This document shows positions 6,049 to 14,700 of a stretch of 18,827 bases of DNA, piece by piece; position 1 is the stretch's first letter; the number at the start of each line of letters is the position of its first letter. The position numbers and the translations under genes were made by a program. A model generated the notes under the pieces. It searched no databases and had not been told where the DNA came from. It worked only from the letters and a program-made list of their open reading frames with translations. The stretch lies in assembly GCA_050292445.1 (NCBI GenBank), contig JBNKLQ010000108.1, positions 1-18,827 on the forward strand, read 5' to 3'. The DNA is from Leptofilum sp050292445. Its GTDB lineage: Bacteria; Chloroflexota; Anaerolineae; Promineifilales; Promineifilaceae.

Positions 6049-8037
6049 TCAATTGATTTGCGGTGTCAAAAACAGCCGGTAGCCACGCCCATGAACGGTG
6101 AAGAGGTAGCGCGGCTCACGCGGGTCTGGCTCAATTTTACGGCGCAGGCGGCTAACGGCCGTATGCAGCCGGTTCAACTCATCGGGATCGGGATCGGCGG
6201 GTTCATTGAGGCCATCTTGCAAGATGTCATCATATGTGCACAGCTGCCCCGGATTTTGGTACAAAAACCGGGTGATTTTAAATTCCTGGCTGGTTAGCTC
6301 CACCGGCTGTGCCTCCACCCACGCCCGCCGGTCGCGATGATCCAGCCAGATGCCGCTGCTGGCCTCTTCCGGCACCGACTCTACCTGGATGCTTTGCCAC
6401 TGTTCGGCCAGCATGGCCGCTGTTAACAGGGCGTGCACATACGCCGCCAGCTTGCGCGGCGTGTAGAAGGTATCCGGGTTAAAACTGGCAATTCGGGCAA
6501 TAGCACAGTAGAACAGTGCCTGCTGGTAAGCATCCAGATCGCAGCCAGCTAACTGGGCAGCGTTGTGGCGCACGCGCTCAATAATCCATACTGCATTAAT
6601 CGCCTCGGGCTCCAAATTATCGAGGTTAATATCATCAGGCAGATGGTTCACCTGGTTGAGTTTGCTCTCAATGGCCAGCCGTTGGCTAAAGGCACGATGG
6701 TCGAACAGGTCAAACTTAACGGCCGTTTCCAACGACACAAAATCGATGAGCAGCGGCGCCCGACCTACCTGGGCAAAATCGAGCAGCCAGGCATGGTTTT
6801 CTTGGTCTACCAACACGGTATTGCCATTGATACGGCCGTGGGTGATGCCCCACTGCGCCCGCCGCGTTTGCGGCAGCCGATTTTGTGCCAGCAGCATCAC
6901 AGGGTTAGGCAAGCGATAGGTTTCATCACGCCCCTTTAAACGAAACGTAAGCTGACGGCCGTCTACATCCAATTCCACCACGTTCGCCGCCAGGGCGCGC
7001 TCTGCCAGGGCAGGCAACAGCCTTTGCAGCTGGTTCAATGAACCAATCAGTTCGTCCAAATGCAGCCATTGATGGAAAAAGGCATGGAGATCAGCCAGTT
7101 TGTTTTGTTCCCGACCCGTTTCATACCAGCCACCCAGATTGATTTGATACAGATGATCAATGGCTGGCAGTAGATCTTCAATAGCCCGCTTGCGGTAAAG
7201 TTGTCGAATCGTGGCCGTCGCTTCTAAATCTTTGCCCATAAAGGTGTAAGCCGTGGCACCATAGTTGGTGGTCATCGCCATATGCAGCTGACCTAAATTT
7301 TTAATGCTCAATCGATCGGGGACACGCTTTTGGTAACGTTGGTTTTCGGCTAGAACGGCCGTCTGGCTGCCACAAGAGACAATAAAGCGCGTTTCTGTCC
7401 CGGCTGGATCATAGGCAAAAACGGGGAGCATAAGACGGCCGTTATGCTGCGTAAATGCCTGCCCAATCGTAATCTGCACAAAATCATGGAACAGCTTGCG
7501 AAACAAATCTTCAAACTCAGCCGAACGATTAGCCAACCGAGAATCAGATAATTCAGGCAACAGGCAGTTGACCAACTGCAAAAAAGTATTGTGCGGCTGC
7601 CACTGAATACCTAACTCCCAGTTGATCGGCACATATTGCGCCAAAATCTCTTCAACAGCAGCTACCAATTTTTCTGGCGTCGTGTCGCGCTTGTCCAAAA
7701 ACTCCGCCGCTGCCTGGTACCCTTGCAAATCCTGCTTGAGCACCTCCACCACATCCTGATAGGCGGGAAATTTGGTCAGGATGATTTTGGGAATTAGACG
7801 AGATGTTTGCTTGGCTACCATCAAGCCACTTTTGTCCTTTTCGTCTTTATCCCGCTCCATGCGTAAATCCAGAATGGCTAAATGCACCCGCTCTCCTTTT
7901 AGAATGCGGATGGCATCCTCTGGATTGGACGCGCTCAGTACGTTGAAACCCGCTTCTTCCAGCTTACTGCGGCATGTTCGCAGAAAGATCTGGTCATCAT
8001 CAGCCAATAATATTTGGAAATCGGCAACTTTACTCAC
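6049..8037 (-). CDS. Response regulator: receiver, APH-like pseudokinase domain, winged helix
   Basis: The product is a 662-residue cytoplasmic DNA-binding regulator. Residues 5-132 are a receiver domain with acidic DDD at 13-15, phospho-acceptor D57 (LAILDLRM), T88 and K116, so phosphorylation looks possible. Residues about 175-540 resemble the aminoglycoside phosphotransferase/APH kinase-like fold: an N-lobe around 205-300, catalytic-loop counterpart THGRINGNTVLVD (400-411), metal loop WLLDFAQVG (D420) and following IDFVSLE. The catalytic Asp of the usual HGD is Arg402, and the N-lobe Lys position reads Ser-Cys, so it is probably a pseudokinase that binds rather than phosphorylates. Residues 575-658 are an OmpR/PhoB winged helix (VSRLRRKIEPDP, HGRGYRL). 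The GTG start at 8037 is set by AGGAGG eight bases upstream. It lies 50 bases after the small receiver gene and likely shares its transcript. Confidence 0.85.
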   Translation of the reverse strand: MSKVADFQILLADDDQIFLRTCRSKLEEAGFNVLSASNPEDAIRILKGERVHLAILDLRMERDKDEKDKSGLMVAKQTSRLIPKIILTKFPAYQDVVEVLKQDLQGYQAAAEFLDKRDTTPEKLVAAVEEILAQYVPINWELGIQWQPHNTFLQLVNCLLPELSDSRLANRSAEFEDLFRKLFHDFVQITIGQAFTQHNGRLMLPVFAYDPAGTETRFIVSCGSQTAVLAENQRYQKRVPDRLSIKNLGQLHMAMTTNYGATAYTFMGKDLEATATIRQLYRKRAIEDLLPAIDHLYQINLGGWYETGREQNKLADLHAFFHQWLHLDELIGSLNQLQRLLPALAERALAANVVELDVDGRQLTFRLKGRDETYRLPNPVMLLAQNRLPQTRRAQWGITHGRINGNTVLVDQENHAWLLDFAQVGRAPLLIDFVSLETAVKFDLFDHRAFSQRLAIESKLNQVNHLPDDINLDNLEPEAINAVWIIERVRHNAAQLAGCDLDAYQQALFYCAIARIASFNPDTFYTPRKLAAYVHALLTAAMLAEQWQSIQVESVPEEASSGIWLDHRDRRAWVEAQPVELTSQEFKITRFLYQNPGQLCTYDDILQDGLNEPADPDPDELNRLHTAVSRLRRKIEPDPREPRYLFTVHGRGYRLFLTPQIN

Positions 8038-8044
8038 GGTACTA

Positions 8045-8050
8045 CCTCCT
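8045..8050 (-). promoter_or_regulatory. Strong Shine-Dalgarno of the response regulator gene
   Basis: AGGAGG on the minus strand sits seven to eight bases before the GTG at 8037. It fixes the start and implies efficient translation despite the GTG codon. Confidence 0.8.
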
Positions 8051-8087
8051 CATGTGAACGATACAGTTCTACCGATGGGAAAACCTT

Positions 8088-8477
8088 TCAGGGCGGGCAA
8101 TCCAGCAGGGCACGACAGCGAGCCAACAGCAGGTCATCCTCCATGGAACGACGCATATAATCAGCGGCCCCAGCCTGCAATACCGCTCGGGCCCGACGCC
8201 AGGTAGGCGAACTGGTTAGCACCACAATGGGCACTTTGGGAAAACGGCCGTGCAGCCCGGCAACCCGTTCTGCCAGCTCCATCTGCAAACCGCTGGCATC
8301 AACAACCATCATGTCCATCACGTTTATGCCACCCGATTCTTCTGAATCCTTTGCCAACACATCTTCTGTATAAACCGTTAATTGTCCTAATGAACCCAAC
8401 ACCTCTGTCGTGTGCTTAAGCCAGGGAGAGTGCTCATTATTACTTAAGATAGCTATTCGTTTATTAATCACCACCAT
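8088..8477 (-). CDS. Stand-alone receiver-domain protein
   Basis: The product is a CheY-like protein of about 129 residues. Beta-3 ends in MMVVDA with D60 as candidate phospho-acceptor. Beta-4 ends in VVLTSS (T88). The segment AGAADYMRR after beta-5 carries Arg at or near the usual conserved Lys. The N-terminal acidic pocket is weak (LSNNE, only E15). It may therefore be phosphorylated inefficiently or act as an unphosphorylated adaptor. The frame stays open upstream to 8576, but those 33 extra residues have no family similarity and overlap an upstream repeat element. AGGGG lies just two bases before the ATG at 8477, so one of the GTG codons at 8474 or 8471 may be the true start. It lies between the giant kinase and the DNA-binding regulator and may carry phosphate between them, which is inference. 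Confidence 0.75.
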   Translation of the reverse strand: MVVINKRIAILSNNEHSPWLKHTTEVLGSLGQLTVYTEDVLAKDSEESGGINVMDMMVVDASGLQMELAERVAGLHGRFPKVPIVVLTSSPTWRRARAVLQAGAADYMRRSMEDDLLLARCRALLDCPP

Positions 8478-8535
8478 GTCCCCTGTTTGGAAAAAAGTTG
8501 CCAAAAGATCAACGTTTCTCACCAATGCGTGATTT

Positions 8536-8548
8536 TGTGTAATCGGCA
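8536..8548 (-). promoter_or_regulatory. Shared 13-base upstream element, copy 1
   Basis: TGCCGATTACACA on the minus strand lies 59-71 bases upstream of the small receiver ATG. An identical 13-mer lies 53-65 bases upstream of the giant kinase start. It may be a common promoter or regulator site. Confidence 0.45.
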
Positions 8549-8593
8549 TAAACTGTTTCAAGAAAAGCCAAGGCAATTTAGCCGATTAATTCA

Positions 8594-8643
8594 GTAAAAG
8601 CAGGAAGATCGCATTTATAATCTCAAAACTTTCTTGCTTTTAC
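8594..8643 (-). repeat. Inverted repeat downstream of the giant kinase gene
   Basis: GTAAAAGCA (8594-8602) pairs with TGCTTTTAC (8635-8643), and the match continues imperfectly inwards. It lies about 60 bases after the kinase stop, inside the 228-base gap before the small receiver. No T-tract follows, so termination is possible but unproven. Nothing else but the 13-base element and the receiver start signals was seen in this gap. Confidence 0.35.
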
Positions 8644-8705
8644 ACAACCAAAAGGGGGCTAATGGTTGGCAAAATCACTCTTCCTTTCCTCTCTAAATCG
8701 TATGA

Positions 8706-11700
8706 TCAACACAACTGGTGCCGATCGTAGATAGGCAGGCAGAGCACCATTTGGGTACCCTCGGGCGTTGAATCTTTGACGTAAACGTCACCGCCATACG
8801 TCTGTAAGATCGCCTGCACCATCAGCAAACCACGTCCCAGGTTACCGGCACGGGGTTCACGAATTTCTGTGTATTGAAATAAAACGGGCAGCAGCTCAGC
8901 AGGAATTCCCCGGCCGCTGTCTTGCACAATAATTTCTAGCGTTTGATGATCGGTAACGGCCGTTTCAATGCGCAGTTGCTGAACAGGACAGCCCTCCATT
9001 GCTTCAATCCCATTATCCACAACCAGATCAAGCGCCAACCGCAGCCATTCCGGGCTTACCCACACCGTCACCTGATCCGTTGGTGCCAATGCAGTTTCAG
9101 GAAAAGCTAATCGAGCATATTTATCATCCTCCCATAGCTGAGCCAGCCGCTCCTGGATCAGCTCATTAACAGAAATCGCGGCGGCCCCTTGTTCAGATCG
9201 CAACGGCGGGGTGATGGGATGGTTAAAAATATTTTCCGCCAGGCCAGAAATGATCTTGAGATCATCTGTGACGCCTTGAGACAGCACACCCTCCTCCACC
9301 AATTCTGTAATCCGTGGCAGCACAGTGTTTACCAGATTGCGAATGTTGACGGCGTCCCCCTCAATGCTGTGCCGCCAGGCGTTACTCGCCATACCCATCC
9401 AGGCTAAAGCCGTACGCGCCCCAACCAGCCCTTTGGTCTTTTTAAGTTCCTCATGTTGTGTGGCTTTGGCAATCGCCATGCCTGCCTGGTTAGCCAACGT
9501 TTGCAGCAAGGTCACCTGATGCTCAAAAAACTGCTGCGGTTCCTTGCTGTGCACATGCAGCACAGCAATCACTTTGCCTTCGGCCTGAACAGGCACCCCA
9601 ATTAAAGAACGCCGCTTTTTGGCAATCACCGTGGGGTTAATGTTATCTTCAATTAACGAGTCATAAATCATGAACGGCTTGCGCTGTTCAATCACATAGC
9701 GGGTAAAACCACCCTCTACTCTGGCCGACGTGCTGTACTGCTGCGGCTTTTGCCCTGGACCCGACGAGGCGTAGGCTGGAAAATACCGCTCCTGAGCTTC
9801 ATCCCAGAACAAAATGCTGCCACTGGTGGTGCCGCTCAACTCCATCGCCGCATCCAAAATAATTTGCAACATTTCATCCAGATTAAGCGTGCTGGCCAGA
9901 GAAACACCCATCCTTTGCAAAATTTGAGCCTCTCGGAACGCTTCCGCATTTTGGATGGCAATAGCCGCCTGCGCCGCCAACGAAACCAGTGTGGACTGGT
10001 CTTGCTCGCTAAACGCATTGGCCTCTGGATGCTCGATATTGATGACGCCAATAATGTTGTTATTTACCCGGATAGGCACCACCAGTTCTGAACAAGTCTC
10101 GTCATCATGAATGATGTAGTCAGGGTCTTCCCGTACGTCGTGCACCAGCTGTGGTTGACCTGTTTTGAAGGCGCGGCCCGTGATGCCAGCTTGCCCATCG
10201 GTTTCTAAGGGAATGCTTCCTACATTTTTATGGAGTGCTACCAGGGCTTCCGGCGGATAGGCCGCTAAAAAGTCGAGCTTGCTGCCGCTATTCATCAGAA
10301 TGCAGCTAAAACGGGCTTTACGGCCGTTTGCCTCCGTCAACTCCCATGCTTTTTCAACGATGGTGTCCAACGTGCTGTTGATATCCAGGGAACTAATCAC
10401 CGCCTGGCCCGCTTCATACAGCACACGCAAGGCAGAGGTCTGGCCCTGCGCCTGGGCAAACAGGCGGGCGTTCTGAATCGCGTTGGCCAGCTGATTGGCC
10501 ATCGTTTGCAACGCCCGTATATCCTCATCAGCCAGATGCAAAACTTCGGTACCCTGCACATCTAGCACGCCAATGACGTTGCCCTGCACCTTCAGAGGGA
10601 AGGAAAGTTCTGCCTGGGTTTGGGGTAGTTCAGGATTGGGCCAAAAACGCTGATCCTGCTTTACGTCAGACACTAAAATGTATTCGCCGCGCCGCACGGC
10701 CGTTCCCACCAAGCTTTGCGATCCAACCGCCAGTTTAAAGCCGCTCTCTACCAATTTACGGCCGTTTGGCGAAGATGCACTGCGCATCACAGCAAATTCA
10801 TTGGCCGGGTCTAGCAGGAAAACCGCCACATGATACACATGAATCCGCTCAGAGATGATATGAACCACATTGTCCAGCAGTTGATCTTCATCTAGCTGGC
10901 TGTTGGCGTAACTGGCCACCATCGCCGCCGCGTCCAACAGTTCCGCGTGACCGACTACTTTGTGATACAGTCGCGCATTTTGCAAAGCAATGGCCGCCTG
11001 CCCGGCCAGCGCTTCCAGCGCCCGCGTGTTTTCTGCATCAAATGCATCATATTCTGAATGCTCCACGTTAATCACGCCCACAACTTCATGCTCCAAAATG
11101 ATGGGCACGACCAATTCAGAAAGCGTGGTTTCGTGAGAAGGCAAATAATCGGGGTCTTCCCGGACGTTTTCTACCAGTTCAGAAAGCCCAGAATCAAACG
11201 CCCGCCACACAATGCCGTTACGGCCGTTTCTGCCCGACCCGCGCGAAATAATGCTGCCGCCTACGGCACGCCGCGTTTGGTGCAGCTCTTCAGGTGGATA
11301 AGCCGCAACTAGAATTGCCTGGTTGGGGTCGTGGCGCAGCCAAATACTGGCATACGTAATCTGCCGATTAGGGAAGCTGACCAACCGCCACGCCTGCTCC
11401 ACAATATGGTTAAGCACCTCGTCCCGCTTGAGGGTCGAGTTCACCGCTTTCCCGGCGGCATAGATAGCTTCCATGACGGCCGTTCGCCGGTTGCGCCGTT
11501 CAAAAAGCTGGGCATTGTAAATGGCCACTGCCGCCTGGTTGGCAAACAGTTCCACATGCTCCAGCTCCTCTTCCGTAAAGTGGCGCTGCTGCCGGTGAAA
11601 AATAAACATCACCCCCACCGTGGCAATACCCACGCTAAGCCGAACGGCCGCATAAGAGGCCACATCTTCTCCAGCCATAAAGCCACTATCCGTAAATAGC

Positions 11701-14700
11701 TGGTCTTCGGCCGCATTGTCGGCAATTTGCATCTTTTGTGCATGGTTCAGCATAAACATGACGGGGGAATCAGGGGCTGGTGGTTCGTGGAACGGCCGTT
11801 CATCTCGAACCCCATAGATGGTTGGTGGCAAAATTACCTTGTTCTTTTCCTGGTCATACACATGCAGCGTAACTGCATCGCAGCCCAGCGCATCATGCGT
11901 GCCCACCACCACAGAATTTAAAGTCTCTTCCAGCTTGGCCAGCGTGGTTACGCTGGCCACAATACTCGACACCTGCCGGGCCTTGCCCAAGCGCCTCAGC
12001 AGCCGAGCATTACGCAAAGCCAATGCGGCATGATTAGCAAAGGTCTTGGCGATGTCTTGCTCCTCGGTCGAGAAGCTGTGGAGCGAGTTGTAGTTAACAT
12101 AAAGCACACCCAGCTTTTCCTCGCCCACCCGCAGCGCAATCCCCTGGAAACTACGTACGCCCGTTTCTTGGAGCAGGCCATGCGTCGTCTCGCCGATAAA
12201 ATGGTACTTTTCCAGATCGTCTACATTTTGGACACCAATCCAGCCCAACTCCATGGCGGTTTCGGCCGTACCCCCTTTGCTTGGCCCAGCTTTAATATGC
12301 TTTTGCCACACTTTCGCCGGAATGCCAGAATGAATGGAATGTTCCAGGTCAAATTTGCGGTGCGTATTGTCGTAAGACCAAATCACGGCCGAATCTGACT
12401 GCAACACCTGGCGCGCCCCCAACACAATCTGCTCCAAAACCGATTGCAAATCGGCAGCTACCGCCAGCGACTCAGCCGCCTGGCGTAAATGTTCCAGCTC
12501 TTTGAGGCGGCGGGCATTTTCGTAGGCGATGGCTGCCTGGTTCACATATAGCTGCAAGGCTTCCACTTCTGACTGGACAAAGCGACGTGGTTCGGAATAA
12601 TAAACCCACATCACGCCAATGCGCAGCCGGTTGACCGAAACGGGTAAACCGACAGCCGCCCGGATGCCTCGCTTAAAAAAGGATGGATTGGCCCGCTCTT
12701 TTTCCCGCTCAGAATCTTCTACAATTTGCGGCTGCCCGCTGCGCATCACCGCCATCGAAAGGCCATTGGGACGAATAGCGCTTTCCACATCCACATCATC
12801 CGAATCAGACAAGATCAGGTCGGTGATAGTGCCCGTTTCCATATCGATGAGTACCATTCTGGCTCCGCTGGCGTGGGCTGTTTTTTGCGCCTGGTGCACA
12901 ATGTCCCGCCAGACCAAATCGGGGTCTGTAGAAAGCACCAGGGCATTGCTGGCGCTGTAGTAGGTGCGCAGACGGTTGCGGGAAACGGCCGTTTCCTCCA
13001 ACAACCGGTTCTTTTCGATGCCCATTGCGGCCGTATTGGCAAACGTCAGCAGCCGCTCCTCATCTTCACGCGTGATCGGGTTTTTGGTAAATTTGTTATC
13101 CGCCACCAGCAAGCCAATCGCCTGGTCTCGCGCCAGCAGCGGCACAATCACCAACGGCCAATCTGGCTGGAACAGCGCCACAAACGCCTGCGGCAACCGA
13201 TCATATTCATACTGCGTCACCTGCAAGCTCTTGCGCTGCACAATCACCCGCGAGAGCAAGTCGGTTCCGGCCGTTTGCAACGGCACCTTCAACTGCAAAA
13301 TTGCCTCGCCCACTGGCGTCAGTTTAATGCCTTCTAAATCCAGATATTCCAGATACCGCCCAAAATCAAACAAACCTTCACGATGATCCCGCGCCCAGTC
13401 CTGGTGGCTTTGTTGGAGTTCAAAATTGCCGATGCCCATGCTGCCCACCAAATTTTCACCCCGATCATCCAGCAGCAAGATGGCCGCCCGGTTCAGGCCC
13501 AGGCCATAACCGGCCGTCACGCCCGTCAACACCACATGCAAAATCTTGTCCATCTCCGTAGAAGATTGAATGTAATTGCCAATGCGGTGCAAAATCTTCA
13601 ATTGGGAAAACAGGCGCTGTTCCCGGCTAATAATCTGAGAGGTGTGCAAAGCAATGGCGGCTTGCAAGGCAAACCGTTCCAAAACCTCAATGTCTGCTTT
13701 GCTCAAGCGGTGGTCGTTTTCTTCATCGGCGACAAACAGCACGGCTTCCACTTCACCGGCGTGGCGCAGGGGAATAGCCACCACGGTGGCAAAATTGTAT
13801 GCTTCCCAAAGCGAGGTGCGGTTGGGCCACTGATCATACTGATTGGTAAAGCACGTTTCACCGAGCCGGGCCACCTGGCCAATGATGCCATCAGCATGGC
13901 TGATAACACTGCCAATCAACTCGGTTTTTAAACCGTAGACATCACTCAGAGTCAATTCGCCCATTTGCGGACTGTTGAGGAATAAGCCGCCTTGGGCACA
14001 ATTCACCAGGTTGGCCGCCAGACGAATAACTTCACGTAGCAAGACCGGGGATTCTTTGACACCACGGATATTGCGGGATGTTTCATCCAGGCTTTCAAAG
14101 AGCTGGTTACGCCGCCGGGTTTGCTCATATAAGTTGAGCCGGTCGATGAGAACGGCCGTTTGCTTGGCCAGGGCAATGGCTAAATTTTGCTTCTCCATCG
14201 AGAGAGCGGCCGTTTCTTCTGCCCGCAGCTCGCCCAGATCCATGATCCCCACAACCCGATCCCCGCTGCGCAAAGGAATGACCAACAAAGACTGAATAGA
14301 ATGAGACAGTCTGAGCCGCTCAGCCCAACTTTGCAGGATGTGCCGCCCATGTCGCCCATCTTTGCGAATCAGGCTAGCGGAACGTTCGTACAGCAGCTCA
14401 TCTAAACGATGCCATTCAGACACGGCCGTTTCCAGCCCAATTTGCGGCTCCCACTGCCAGCCATCATTCACCTGTTGCAGCGGGTAAACTGCCTGGGTGG
14501 TTAAGATTTGCTGCTCTTCATCCAGCAAAAAGATGCGGCAAAATGAAGCGCCCCAATGGCGCACCATCATCTGGGCCAAATCTTGCAGCCCTACGGCCAG
14601 ATTATCTGCTTGGGCCAGCATGTTGCTGGCCGACACAATCAGGTTCAAGCGGCGCTGCGTCTCCGTCACCGAGCGCATATCACGAAAATAGCCAACCACG

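Noticed and set aside
6690..6860. Aminoglycoside-resistance gene
   Set aside because: The HGR and LLDF motifs belong to a domain inside a response regulator with the catalytic Asp missing. Nothing supports antibiotic modification.
8478..8576. N-terminal extension of the small receiver to 8576
   Set aside because: The receiver fold begins at residues after 8477, and the extension covers the same 13-base upstream element. The similar peptide PITQ before both genes comes from the shared DNA element, not from protein homology.
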